Assembly: GCA_948435375.1 (NCBI GenBank)
Contig: CAOJGQ010000006.1
Span: 1 to 48,034 of the forward strand
Reading direction: 5' to 3'
DNA length: 48,034 nt
From: an uncultured Candidatus Saccharibacteria bacterium
GTDB lineage: Bacteria; Patescibacteriota; Saccharimonadia; Saccharimonadales; Saccharimonadaceae
The first letter of the stretch is position 1. Each line of letters starts with the position of its first letter. Below, one piece after another: positions 1 to 8,485 of the stretch. The notes under the pieces were generated by a model. The model was not told the DNA's origin, made no database searches, and saw only the letters and a list, made by a program, of their open reading frames with translations. The translations under genes were made by a program, and so were the position numbers.

Positions 1-54
1 GAACCGGTGTACGCGGTTTTGCAGACCGCTGCGTCACCACTCCGCCACAGTGCC
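1..54 (-). tRNA. tRNA-Cys (GCA), 3' part outside window
   Basis: Read on the minus strand, the sequence begins GGCACTG (5' acceptor arm), followed by a D arm closed by GCG/CGC, an anticodon arm GCGGT-CTGCAAA-ACCGC whose loop carries the anticodon GCA (Cys), a five-base variable region GTACA and the first half of the T arm (CCGGTTC). The T-loop 3' half and the 3' acceptor strand lie beyond position 1. It sits downstream of, and on the same strand as, the ATP-grasp gene, about 45 bases from its stop. Confidence 0.9.
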
Positions 55-98
55 ATGCCTCCATTCTAACACATCTTTTCTCTCAAGCCAAACCCGAA

Positions 99-1025
99 CT
101 AAGTTCGGAACATTTCCTGCACTGCATCGTGATAAATCTGTTTCACCAGACCATAATCCTCCGGATGCTGCCGAAGGTAGCGCTTTATCATTACCCCACT
201 ATTCAACTCCATAATCAGTAGTTCACCATTTTCAAGCTCCGAAATATCGATACTGCCAAATTGCAAATTCACCGCATTCGCTGCTCGCCGTGCCAAATTC
301 ACCAAGCGCTCCTTCAATTCGCCGTCCAGGACTTTTTCTGCTTGCGCACCCTGTTTCAGGTTGAACTTCCAATTTTCGCCACTGTCATCATTATCTCCAT
401 CGCTACCATTAGCGCCATTGCCAACCTTGCCGTTATCGTCGCTACTACTGACCGCCTCCGCTGGTCGCTTGGCATAAACCAAGCGTACCTCGCCCTTTAA
501 CCAAATCACGCGATACTCCGCCCGAAAGCGATAAAACGGGCACATACTCGCTGAGAAACTTTTTCGAAAGACTTTTTCTAACACCTCTGACAACTCGTCT
601 ATGCTTGACAAACGATAAACTCCACATCCTCCCGTTCCATTATTAGGCTTAATTACAATTGGCAAAGAATATTTATCAATAAAGTCCAAAATATACTCTC
701 GCGATTGAAATTTTTGCGCAAACTTTTCTCGGCAGTTCTCGGCATATAATAATTGGTGCGGAATCACAGGCAGACCTTGAACCTTCAGAATCTCAAACAG
801 TGCAAACTTATCATCGAGAATTTCGCCCACCGCGTGCGAATCCATACCGAATTTATAGCCCGAAACAAATCTCACAGCACCATCTTTTTCTAGCATCGCC
901 ACCCAATTATTTGACAGCCAAGAAAGCCGTAGGTCTTCTTCTTGACAAATTTCCTCAAGCATTCTCGCATGCGCGGGCAATCCAACCGCTTCCATCTCGG
1001 CTTCCCATTCTGAACTCTGTTCCAT
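99..1025 (-). CDS. ATP-grasp domain protein
   Basis: A 308-residue protein with an ATP-grasp fold. The central part has the nucleotide-binding pattern (a Lys in IVIKPNNGTGGCGVYRL for the glycine-rich loop) and the C-terminal part has the metal-binding pattern GSIDISELENGELLIMELN, where the Glu and Asn coordinate Mg-ATP in the family. ATP-grasp enzymes ligate a carboxylate, via an acylphosphate, to an amine or thiol; the substrate cannot be read from the sequence. Between these motifs is a low-complexity Asp/Asn/Gly/Ser stretch of about 25 residues, probably a surface loop. I chose the ATG at 1025 rather than the in-frame start at 1052 because an extended -10 box lies at 1032-1040, six bases upstream, and the longer version would be translated through it. 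The family call is good; the exact reaction is unknown. Confidence 0.75.
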   Translation of the reverse strand: MEQSSEWEAEMEAVGLPAHARMLEEICQEEDLRLSWLSNNWVAMLEKDGAVRFVSGYKFGMDSHAVGEILDDKFALFEILKVQGLPVIPHQLLYAENCREKFAQKFQSREYILDFIDKYSLPIVIKPNNGTGGCGVYRLSSIDELSEVLEKVFRKSFSASMCPFYRFRAEYRVIWLKGEVRLVYAKRPAEAVSSSDDNGKVGNGANGSDGDNDDSGENWKFNLKQGAQAEKVLDGELKERLVNLARRAANAVNLQFGSIDISELENGELLIMELNSGVMIKRYLRQHPEDYGLVKQIYHDAVQEMFRT

Positions 1026-1031
1026 GGCGTT

Positions 1032-1040
1032 ATTATAACA
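1032..1040 (-). promoter_or_regulatory. Extended -10 promoter of a leaderless gene (ATP-grasp)
   Basis: On the minus strand the sequence reads TGTTATAAT followed by AACGCC and then the ATG at 1025. With initiation about seven bases after the -10 box, the transcript would start at or next to the A of the ATG, so no leader and no Shine-Dalgarno is expected. Confidence 0.7.
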
Positions 1041-1151
1041 TATCAGGCTCACCTAGTAGTACAACATAAAATTACCAGAATCCCAAAACCTTGATTATTT
1101 CGTCAATTTCGCTTATGCTTGTATTAAATAATCTAAAAGGAGTTATTTGCC

Positions 1152-1412
1152 ATGGCAAATCAAAGAACACCAAAAATTCCCGAAGACTACAAACCCATCT
1201 CAATGTGGGGCTATTTCGGCTACGAAATTCTCTTCTCAATCCCCATTATCGGCTGGATCATCGTGATCATTTTTGCCCTCACCGCCGACAATCATAACCT
1301 CAGGAATTTTGCCCGCTCACAGTTCTGCCTCTGGATCATCTGGCTGATTTTCTTCGTCGTGGTCGCCTTCACCGGCTTGATGGCCAGCATGTTCGATTCG
1401 ATGATTCACTAA
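1152..1412 (+). CDS. Small two-helix membrane protein
   Basis: An 86-residue protein with two hydrophobic helices (roughly residues 23-44 and 57-80) separated by a short polar loop, TADNHNLRNFARSQ. The pattern GYFGYEILFSIPIIGWI followed by a conserved-looking NxRNFARSQ loop occurs in small membrane proteins of unknown function in Gram-positive bacteria and Patescibacteria. The start is supported by AAAAGGAG nine bases upstream. A weak promoter (TTGATT at 1091, 17 nt, TATGCT at 1114) precedes it and a terminator follows at 1445, so it appears monocistronic. No function is assigned. Confidence 0.7.
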   Translation: MANQRTPKIPEDYKPISMWGYFGYEILFSIPIIGWIIVIIFALTADNHNLRNFARSQFCLWIIWLIFFVVVAFTGLMASMFDSMIH

Positions 1413-1444
1413 ACGACGCGATATTGAGGGCTAGTTAAGCATTT

Positions 1445-1469
1445 CCCCGCATTAAGCATGCGGGGTTTT
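1445..1469 (+). terminator. Rho-independent terminator after the small membrane protein
   Basis: An 8-bp stem CCCCGCAT/ATGCGGGG with a TAAGC loop is followed by TTTTG. Confidence 0.85.
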
Positions 1470-1568
1470 GCCCTGCCCAAAATCATCCTCGTCAAAAACC
1501 GTCTCACAAAATCTGCCCTAGCCAAAAATCCCCAAAGTAGTATACTAGATACATAACTAGGAGAAAAT

Positions 1569-2138
1569 ATGATACCTTGGATTATTATTTTATGTGTCGT
1601 CCTGATCTTAATCGCTGCGATTTGGTCGTCGCACAACAGCCTCGTTCGCCTCAATGAGCGCGTGAAGGAGGCTTGGGCGGATATCACGGTCCAGCTCAAA
1701 TATCGCGCTGATTTGATCCCAAATGTCGTCTCGACCGTTAAAGCTTACGCGAAGCACGAAAGCGAAGCCTTTGAGAACCTTGCCGCCGCCCGTTCGGCTG
1801 CTATGAGCGCTAGTAGCGTGAAGGATGCCTCCAAAGCCGAGGACCAAATGTCTCATGCTTTGTCTAGGATCATGGCAATCGCCGAATCTTATCCTGAGCT
1901 CAAGGCCAGCGCTAACTTTCAACAACTTCAGAGCCAACTCCAGGACGTCGAAGACAAAATCCAGGCCGCTCGCCGTTTTTATAACACCGGTGCCAAGGAT
2001 TTCAACACCAAAGTCAAGCTTTTTCCTACCAACCTAATCAATAACATTTTTCTGCACTTCAAGGATTATGATTATTTCGAAGTTTCCGAAGAAGAACAGG
2101 CACGCATCGAAAAAGCGCCCGAAGTCAACTTCGACTAA
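1569..2138 (+). CDS. lemA: LemA family protein
   Basis: A 189-residue protein with one N-terminal transmembrane helix (about residues 2-21) and an alpha-helical domain on the other side of the membrane. Family signatures are the segment NSLVRLNERVKEAWADI, then RADLIPNVVSTVK, then a C-terminal ARRFYNTGAKDFNTKVKLFP and the ending FPTNLINN. The length is typical. LemA is widespread but its molecular role is not firmly established. It sits 30 bp upstream of htpX, a pairing common in bacteria, which suggests a shared role in membrane-protein quality control. A -10-like TATACT lies at 1541 and AGGAG seven bases before the ATG supports the start. Confidence 0.92.
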   Translation: MIPWIIILCVVLILIAAIWSSHNSLVRLNERVKEAWADITVQLKYRADLIPNVVSTVKAYAKHESEAFENLAAARSAAMSASSVKDASKAEDQMSHALSRIMAIAESYPELKASANFQQLQSQLQDVEDKIQAARRFYNTGAKDFNTKVKLFPTNLINNIFLHFKDYDYFEVSEEEQARIEKAPEVNFD

Positions 2139-2168
2139 TTTCAGCTTTTCCGGAGGTAAATTTTAGCC

Positions 2169-3047
2169 ATGTATAAGCAAATCGCCGCCAACAAACGCAA
2201 CACTGTCCTCATCATGCTGGGGTTTGTGCTGGTTATTGCGGCGCTAGGCTGGCTTTTTGCTTACGTTTTTGATGATTATATGATTACGGTTTGGGTGGTC
2301 GGAGTTGCGCTTACCTATGCTGTGATTCAATATTTTTGCTCTGCCTCGCTCGCGGTCGCTATGACTGGCGCCAAGCAAATCCAAAAACGTGATAATCCCC
2401 GCCTCTATAACACCGTAGAGAATCTCGCCATCACTTCTGGCCTACCGATGCCCAAAGTTTACATTATCGACGACGCCGCACCCAATGCCTTCGCCACTGG
2501 CCGTGACCCGAACCATGCCGTGGTTGCTGCCACGACCGGCCTGCTCGACATCATGGATAATAAAGAATTGACTGCCGTGATGGCGCACGAAATGTCCCAC
2601 GTCAAAAATTACGACATCCGGGTTTCAATGATCACTTTTGGTCTGGTTTGTATTGTTGGCTATATCGCTGACCTCGGGGTACGCATGATGTTTTACGCTA
2701 ACCATGCCGACGACGATGACAATAGTCCGATTGGCTTGATTGCGGTCATCTTGGTCTCGCTGCTTGCGCCTCTTGCTGCCTCGCTCGCCCAGCTGGCCGT
2801 CTCGCGCGAGCGGGAATATCTCGCCGATGCTTCGGCTGCTCACCTCACGCGCTACCCCGAAGGCATGATTTCTGCTCTCAAGAAGCTCGACACTCATGCT
2901 CGGCCCATGAAACACCAAAATCCCGCCGCCGAAGCGCTTTTTATCAACAATCCGCTCAAAAAAGGCGCGATCAACAACCTTTTTAGCACCCATCCTCCGA
3001 TCGAAAAACGCATCGAAAGGCTTGAACATGGCAAAACTCAGTTCTAA
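2169..3047 (+). CDS. htpX: HtpX-like membrane zinc metalloprotease
   Basis: A 292-residue M48 family membrane protease. Two N-terminal helices (about residues 14-34 and 38-60) lead into a cytosolic catalytic domain with the zinc motif in VMAHEMSHVKNYD (HEMSH, residues 141-145) and a further hydrophobic hairpin in the 155-215 region. The third zinc ligand is the Glu of REYLADASAA. HtpX degrades misfolded membrane proteins at the cytosolic face. The start is backed by GGAGG upstream. The gene follows lemA and overlaps the next gene by 20 bases, so the three are probably one transcript. Length and motifs are normal, so the enzyme should be active. Confidence 0.95.
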   Translation: MYKQIAANKRNTVLIMLGFVLVIAALGWLFAYVFDDYMITVWVVGVALTYAVIQYFCSASLAVAMTGAKQIQKRDNPRLYNTVENLAITSGLPMPKVYIIDDAAPNAFATGRDPNHAVVAATTGLLDIMDNKELTAVMAHEMSHVKNYDIRVSMITFGLVCIVGYIADLGVRMMFYANHADDDDNSPIGLIAVILVSLLAPLAASLAQLAVSREREYLADASAAHLTRYPEGMISALKKLDTHARPMKHQNPAAEALFINNPLKKGAINNLFSTHPPIEKRIERLEHGKTQF

Positions 3048-4215
3048 AAAGGGTCTCAAGAAGCGCCTATCGGCCCCAGAAAGGCAGGGAAAATCCAGGG
3101 CGCCGAAACACCCCAAAACGACCAAAAAGCGCTCGAAATGGCCAAAAATCGCCTCTAGAGCAAAAAGTCGCTTCAAAAACTCTAAATTTGGTAGCAAAAT
3201 TGTTGCCAAAATTGAGCAAATTCAGACCAATCGGAAAAAGCATGTTCATCTCCACCGCTCTTTTCAGCGCTCCTACCGCGAGGACTACCGCCGCCCGACT
3301 CAGACCCCAGGCCTGCTCAGCCACGCTATGACCACTTTTAAGCTCATTTTTTGCCATGCTCGCGTGTTTTTGCCGTTTGTGCTAATCATGGCGATTGCTT
3401 ATGTGGTGGCAGTCGGCTTGCTTAGCGAGGAGACTTATGCTGACGTCCAGGCTTCAATTGACCAGACCAGCGACGACCTCGCCATCGGCAAGCTCAGCAA
3501 TCTCGCCAAAGCCGGGATTTTGCTCGCTACCACCGTCATGACCGGCGGTCTCGACACCGGCATGAGCGAAACCGGCAATACCTTTATGATTATCCTTTTC
3601 TTGATTATGTGGCTCGTTACGCTCTATCTTTTGCGTCACTTTTTTGCTGGCGAAAAACCGCGCCTACGCGACGGCCTCTATAACGCCCTGACGCCGCTCA
3701 TTTCTACTTTGGTAGTTTTCGTAGTAATTTTCATCCAGGCTATCCCGCTCATGTTGCTTACAATCGCTTATTCCGCCGCCGTCACCACCGATTTTCTCGC
3801 CACACCTTTCTATGCTCTGCTGTTTTTTATCTTTGCGGCCTTGATGTTACTGCTGAGCGGCTACTTGCTTTCTAGCTCACTCATCGCCCTCATCGCCGTC
3901 ACCACGCCCGGGATGTATCCCATGCGCGCTCTGTTTGCCGCTTCCGATTTGATGGCTGGCCGGCGACTGAAATTCATCCTGCGCGTGGTTTATCTGCTTG
4001 TGGTTGTGGCGGTAATCTATGTCTTATTAATGATACCGATTATCTTGCTCGATCTCTGGTTGAAGGGGATTTGGAGTTGGCTCGAAGGGATGCCGGTTGT
4101 GCCGTTCTTCCTCATTCTGACTACTTGCTTTGTTTTCATTTATGCTACAACCTACCTCTATCAATATTATCGTTGGTTGCTAAACTATGGAGACCAAAAT
4201 GAGCAAAAAAACTAG
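3028..4215 (+). CDS. Polytopic membrane protein with a basic N-terminal tail
   Basis: A 395-residue protein. The first 90 or so residues are strongly basic (many Lys/Arg and almost no acidic residues) and should stay in the cytoplasm, possibly against nucleic acid or phospholipid. About six transmembrane helices follow, and the arrangement resembles general multi-helix integral membrane families without a recognisable catalytic motif. The ATG at 3028 was preferred to that at 3022 because the latter leaves no room for a ribosome site after GAAAGG. The gene overlaps the end of htpX and its own end overlaps the start of ligA, so its expression is probably tied to both. No function is assigned. 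Confidence 0.7.
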   Translation: MAKLSSKKGLKKRLSAPERQGKSRAPKHPKTTKKRSKWPKIASRAKSRFKNSKFGSKIVAKIEQIQTNRKKHVHLHRSFQRSYREDYRRPTQTPGLLSHAMTTFKLIFCHARVFLPFVLIMAIAYVVAVGLLSEETYADVQASIDQTSDDLAIGKLSNLAKAGILLATTVMTGGLDTGMSETGNTFMIILFLIMWLVTLYLLRHFFAGEKPRLRDGLYNALTPLISTLVVFVVIFIQAIPLMLLTIAYSAAVTTDFLATPFYALLFFIFAALMLLLSGYLLSSSLIALIAVTTPGMYPMRALFAASDLMAGRRLKFILRVVYLLVVVAVIYVLLMIPIILLDLWLKGIWSWLEGMPVVPFFLILTTCFVFIYATTYLYQYYRWLLNYGDQNEQKN

Positions 4216-6457
4216 CAAACCGTCGGCTTCGAATTTAGATTTGAATTCGGACGCAGCCTTAGGCGCGGATTCGACTTATTCAGCGGCAAAACTTCGCATC
4301 GCCAAGCTGCGCGATCTGATTAATGATTACCGTTATCATTATCATGTCTTGGATGAGTCGACTATGTCCGAAGCGGCGGCCGATTCTCTGAAACACGAGC
4401 TTTCTGAGCTCGAGAAGCAATATCCCGAGCTCATCACTCCCGATTCGCCCACCCAGCGTGTGGCTGGCAAGCCACTCGATAAGTTTGAAAAAATCACGCA
4501 CCAAAGTCGGATGATTTCGCTGGCCGACGTCTTCTCTGAAGACGAGGTGCGCGGCTGGGTGCAAAGCATCGAAAAGCTCATTCCCGGCGGCCAAGTGACG
4601 GAATATTTCACCGACATTAAGATGGACGGTCTAGCCTGTTCGTTGCATTATGATGGCGGTTTGTTGAGTCTGGCGGTCACGCGTGGCGACGGGTTGGTTG
4701 GCGAAAATGTCACCATGAACGTCCGCACCATCGAAAACGTTCCGCTCAGTATTAGCGAGCAGGGGCATGTCGAGGTGCGCGGCGAAATCGTGATATTTAA
4801 GGCCGATTTCGATGCCTTGAATGAAAAACAGCAAAAAGCCGGTTATAAACCTTACGCCAATCCCCGCAATCTCGCCGCCGGCAGTATTCGCCAGCTTGAC
4901 CCGAAGGTGGCGGCTAGCCGTAAACTGAAATTCATGGCCTATGACCTGGTTGAGCCAGACCTCGAGACTCATAGTGCCGCTTATCAGAAGTTACGTGAGC
5001 TCGGTTTTCGCACTAGTGGGGAAGAGAAGGTCTTTACTCGGCTCGAGCGCACTGAGAAAGAAGCTCAGGCTAAAAACGCTCAAAACACCGCAGAAGAGGC
5101 AAAAAACACCCTATCTCTTCATTATAGCACAGATAGCGAAAAAAGTCAAGAGAAAACCGTTCAAAAGCCGGCTAAAAGTGCTCCGGATAACAAAAAAACC
5201 CCAGTTTGTGAGCCCAAAAATCAGCCTACAAACCCATCGGAGAGTGTTTTTGGTGAAATTTCTTATCTTGAAAACTATCGCAGTAGTCTGCCTTTCAACA
5301 CCGACGGCATGGTGATCAAAGTGAACGATCGCCGAGTTTATCAAAAACTCGGGATCGTTGGTAAAACACCGCGCGGCGCCGTTGCTTTCAAATTTCCGGC
5401 TGAGGAAAAAACCGCCCGCGTGAAAGACATCGTGATTAGCATTGGTCGCACCGGCGCCGCCACCCCAATCGCGATTTTTGACCCGGTCAACATTGCCGGC
5501 AGCACGGTGCGTCACGCCAGCCTACATAATGCGGACGAAATCGCCCGGCTGGATGTTCGCGTCGGCGACACGGTCATCGTCTACAAAGCGGGCGACATTA
5601 TTCCCCAAATCAAACACGTCTTAACCGAGCTTCGGACCGGTAAAGAAGTGCCCTTCGACTATGTCGGGGCGCTCAAAAATCAATATCCTGAACTAACTTT
5701 TGAGCGCCCCGACGGCGAAGCCGTTTACCGTATCAAAGGCGAAAACGCTGACTTGGTCCTAAAACGCGGCATCGAATATTATGCCTCGAAGCCGGCCCTC
5801 AACATTGAAGGTCTGGGCGAAAAAAACGTCGAAGCCTTAGTCGATTCTGGACTAGTCAAAGGTCTGCCTGATCTCTATCGTCTCAAACAATCTCATCTCC
5901 AAAAGCTCGAGCGTTTCGGCTATCTCTCGGCTAAAAAGCTGGTCGAAGCCATTCAAAACACCAAGCGCCCTGAACTAAGCAAGTTCCTCACTGCGCTCGG
6001 CATCCGCCATGTCGGTACCCAAACTGCTGTAACTCTGGCCGACGGTTTCGGCAGCCTTGACCACCTCGAGCAAGCCACCGAAGAAGAGCTCATGGCTCTG
6101 CCGGACATTGGCAAGGTTGTGGCTGAGTCGATTCTAGCTTGGTTTGCCGATGAAGACAACACGAAGATGCTCGCCGAAATGCGTGAGCTGGGCGTAAATC
6201 CGGTTCACGTTGACAAAACCACCCTGCCACTTTTCGGTAAAAGTTATATCGTTAGCGGTACACTTGATAGTATGGGTCGTGAAGAAGCCGAAGATAAACT
6301 CCGAGCCCTTGGCGCTACTGTTACCAAAGGCGTCACCAAAACCACTACTGCGCTCATCCTCGGCGCTAAACCTGGCAGGAGCAAAACCGATAAAGCCGCC
6401 AAACTTGGCATTCCCACGCTGAACGAAGCCGAATTTCTCCAGCTAATCTCGCACTAG
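4199..6457 (+). CDS. ligA: NAD-dependent DNA ligase, zinc finger cysteines absent
   Basis: A 752-residue LigA that seals nicks using NAD. Domains in order: Ia (contains RYHYHVLDE for NMN), adenylation domain with the active-site lysine in IKMDGLA, OB fold, the region where the zinc finger belongs, helix-hairpin-helix repeats, and a C-terminal BRCT domain (from about LFGKSYIVSGTL). Two oddities are visible. The four zinc-binding cysteines are all replaced: the usual CPxC position reads YPEL and the second pair falls in RIKGENADLVLK, with no Cys in the segment. There is also an insertion of about 70 polar, Lys/Glu/Pro/Ser-rich residues (nt ~5040-5258) late in the adenylation domain. The start at 4199 has GGAG at the right distance; the ATG at 4187 does not. 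The gene ends tail to tail with the histidine kinase, sharing four bases (CTAG). Confidence 0.95.
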   Translation: MSKKTSKPSASNLDLNSDAALGADSTYSAAKLRIAKLRDLINDYRYHYHVLDESTMSEAAADSLKHELSELEKQYPELITPDSPTQRVAGKPLDKFEKITHQSRMISLADVFSEDEVRGWVQSIEKLIPGGQVTEYFTDIKMDGLACSLHYDGGLLSLAVTRGDGLVGENVTMNVRTIENVPLSISEQGHVEVRGEIVIFKADFDALNEKQQKAGYKPYANPRNLAAGSIRQLDPKVAASRKLKFMAYDLVEPDLETHSAAYQKLRELGFRTSGEEKVFTRLERTEKEAQAKNAQNTAEEAKNTLSLHYSTDSEKSQEKTVQKPAKSAPDNKKTPVCEPKNQPTNPSESVFGEISYLENYRSSLPFNTDGMVIKVNDRRVYQKLGIVGKTPRGAVAFKFPAEEKTARVKDIVISIGRTGAATPIAIFDPVNIAGSTVRHASLHNADEIARLDVRVGDTVIVYKAGDIIPQIKHVLTELRTGKEVPFDYVGALKNQYPELTFERPDGEAVYRIKGENADLVLKRGIEYYASKPALNIEGLGEKNVEALVDSGLVKGLPDLYRLKQSHLQKLERFGYLSAKKLVEAIQNTKRPELSKFLTALGIRHVGTQTAVTLADGFGSLDHLEQATEEELMALPDIGKVVAESILAWFADEDNTKMLAEMRELGVNPVHVDKTTLPLFGKSYIVSGTLDSMGREEAEDKLRALGATVTKGVTKTTTALILGAKPGRSKTDKAAKLGIPTLNEAEFLQLISH

Positions 6458-7734
6458 CGAAAATACCGCACCGTAAACTTTGCCCCTTTCCCTAGTTCCG
6501 AATCTACCGTAATCTGTCCACTGTTCGCCTCGATAATCGCCTTCGCGAAAGCCAGCCCGATCCCCACACTCGTACCCAGCTTATCATCCTTATGCTTCTG
6601 CGTTGAACTTTCTACTCTATTCTGCACCCGATAAAACCGCTCAAAAACATGTCGCATGTTATGCGCGCTCATGCCAGGGCCCTGATCCTCGACCGTAATT
6701 TTCAGAAAAAGTGGACAATTTTCCGCGCGTAATATAACTTTTTGTCCGCTTTGACTATGCTCAATTGCATTTTTCACAATATTCGACAGAGCCTCCGTTT
6801 GCCAACGGGGATCAATCGTGATCCCCGCCGCCGCATCGCCGCCAAATTCCAGTTCTACACCCCGCAGATCAGCCAAAATTTCCAAATTCTGTCGCACCTT
6901 GTCGAACAACTCCTGCACCGTGACCGTTTTGTTATGCATTTTGAAAGTGCCGTTATCTAGTCGCGCCAAGTTTAGCAGAGTCGTCGCCAGGCTCGACATT
7001 GATTGAATTTGTTGACTCATCAGCCGCAAAAATTCCTGTCGCACTTTTGCTGGCATCTCCGGGTCTTCATAAATTTCATCAAGCATAATTTGTAAAGAAG
7101 TCAGCGGCGTTTTGAACTGATGCGAAATATCGGCCAGCGCTGTCTCGAGATTTTCTGCTAATTTCTGCTGACTTTCCGCCGCTTCACGTAGCAAAACCGT
7201 GATTTTGTAAAGTTCGTTAGTCAAAATCGACAGCTCATCTTCGCTATTTTCTTCCAGCTTCAGATCGTAAATTCGCTCGCTTAAATCTTGCACATAGCCC
7301 ACCAAGTCCGTCATCTTTTTCGTCAAACGTCGATCGCGCCACCAAAAATATCCTCCCAGTGCCAAACTTAAGCCGAACAATCCGCCCATTAAAATTACAC
7401 TCGTTCGAGCCGCTAACTTTGCTGCGCTTTGGCTCGCAAAAACGCCGTCTTTTATGCCATACTTTTGTAAAATTTCTGCTCCCAGTACACTTTCTTTGTC
7501 ATTTACTAAATTCTCCCGTATGCCTTTATCGCCTTTTTGCAAAATTTGCACAATTTCTCCCGCATCTACTTCAGGATACTGCTCAGCAATCAGTCCAACA
7601 ATCCGACTAATTTCTTGGCGGCTTTGATCTTGATAAATCTTTTCGATCGCTCCAAAAGCCAACGTTGTTCCAAGCAAAACCAAAAATAGCATACCAAGTA
7701 CCGGCAAAAAGATCTGTTTTAGGCGACGAGACAT
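6454..7734 (-). CDS. Sensor histidine kinase of the ABC-transporter operon
   Basis: A 426-residue membrane kinase. Two helices (about residues 8-29 and 110-131) flank an extracytoplasmic domain of about 80 residues. A HAMP-like linker follows, then the phosphoacceptor box SHQFKTPLTSL, N box NIVKNAIEHS, G1 DQGPGM, F box FERFYR and G2 GIGLAFAKAII, so all catalytic motifs are present. Its start codon shares one base with the stop codon of the response regulator (TAATG), which predicts coupled translation. With the upstream regulator and FtsX-type transporter it forms a typical cell-envelope stress or peptide-sensing module; the signal cannot be read from sequence. Its end overlaps the end of ligA by four bases. 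Confidence 0.93.
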   Translation of the reverse strand: MSRRLKQIFLPVLGMLFLVLLGTTLAFGAIEKIYQDQSRQEISRIVGLIAEQYPEVDAGEIVQILQKGDKGIRENLVNDKESVLGAEILQKYGIKDGVFASQSAAKLAARTSVILMGGLFGLSLALGGYFWWRDRRLTKKMTDLVGYVQDLSERIYDLKLEENSEDELSILTNELYKITVLLREAAESQQKLAENLETALADISHQFKTPLTSLQIMLDEIYEDPEMPAKVRQEFLRLMSQQIQSMSSLATTLLNLARLDNGTFKMHNKTVTVQELFDKVRQNLEILADLRGVELEFGGDAAAGITIDPRWQTEALSNIVKNAIEHSQSGQKVILRAENCPLFLKITVEDQGPGMSAHNMRHVFERFYRVQNRVESSTQKHKDDKLGTSVGIGLAFAKAIIEANSGQITVDSELGKGAKFTVRYFR

Positions 7735-8459
7735 TAATTTTCTTCCTCAACTTTTTCGCCCAAATTTAAACGATAGCCCAGATTTTTCACCGTCAAAATC
7801 GTCTCCGCGCCCAGCTTCTTGCGTAGCCGTTTAATATAAACCGAAACCGTATTATCGTTCACGATGCTGCCCGAAGCTGACCAAATTTCATCCAGCAGAC
7901 GTTCACGCGTGATAATTTGACTAGGCGTTTCGAGCAGGCACTTCAGAATGCGACTTTCTAGTGCCGTCAGATCCAGAGTTTTTCCTCGCCAAGTCACTTC
8001 GCGCGTTTCCGGACTCAGCCGCATGGCTGCATTAGTAATCTGTCGAGTTGCCGGCGGTTCTTTACGCCGCAAAATATTCTGAATGCGTAGTAGCAGCTCG
8101 CGGTTATGAAACGGCTTCACAATATAGTCATCCGCACCTAGCTCTAGGCCATGCACGATATCCTCTTCGCGGTCCTTCGCTGTCAAGAAAATAATTGCTG
8201 TTTGTTCCTCCGCCCTCCTCACCTGCGCTAAACCTACATTCTTCGCTGGAGGCGCATTTCGGAGCTGCTTGGCTAGTTGGAACCCGTCGCCGTCCGGCAA
8301 ACCGACGTCGAGCAATACTAAATCAAAATTATCCGTCAGTAGCTGGCGCGCCGACCGTGCATCGCGCGCCACCGCTACTTGATATTTTTCCCGCTCCAAG
8401 AGATATTCCAGTCCTTTTGCGGTCAACGGATTATCCTCAACTAGTAGAATTTTCACCAT
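7734..8459 (-). CDS. OmpR/PhoB-family response regulator
   Basis: A 241-residue regulator: receiver domain with phosphorylated Asp51 in LLDVGLPDG, the acidic pair ED near residues 8-9, the conserved Lys in YIVKPF, and a C-terminal winged-helix DNA-binding domain ending in TVKNLGYRLN. The receiver contains an extra loop of about 17 residues (NAPPAKNVGLAQVRRAEEQ region) before the IIFLTAKD strand. PhoB-like regulators bind direct repeats with 11-bp period; exactly such a repeat lies upstream of this operon at 11428-11445, so autoregulation of the transporter and kinase is likely. A second promoter lies just before this gene at 8471-8476. An in-frame GTG follows the chosen ATG directly and is an alternative start. 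Confidence 0.93.
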   Translation of the reverse strand: MVKILLVEDNPLTAKGLEYLLEREKYQVAVARDARSARQLLTDNFDLVLLDVGLPDGDGFQLAKQLRNAPPAKNVGLAQVRRAEEQTAIIFLTAKDREEDIVHGLELGADDYIVKPFHNRELLLRIQNILRRKEPPATRQITNAAMRLSPETREVTWRGKTLDLTALESRILKCLLETPSQIITRERLLDEIWSASGSIVNDNTVSVYIKRLRKKLGAETILTVKNLGYRLNLGEKVEEEN

Positions 8460-8476
8460 ATATAATATATATTATA
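8460..8476 (-). promoter_or_regulatory. Internal promoter of the regulator/kinase pair in a perfect AT palindrome
   Basis: On the minus strand TTGTATAAT ends at 8471, 11 bases before the ATG at 8459. The 16-nt stretch TATAATATATATTATA (8461-8476) is its own reverse complement. The leader would be only a few bases, and no Shine-Dalgarno fits between box and start. Confidence 0.5.
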
Positions 8477-8485
8477 CAACTTTCT

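Noticed and set aside
2625-3209. 194-codon minus-strand frame over htpX and the next gene
   Set aside because: Shadow frame crossing a gene boundary; Phe/Arg-rich, no start signals.
5111-5140. Antisense promoter inside ligA
   Set aside because: The match to TGTGCTATAAT is exact, but no start codon or credible frame follows it; kept only as a remark in the insertion finding.
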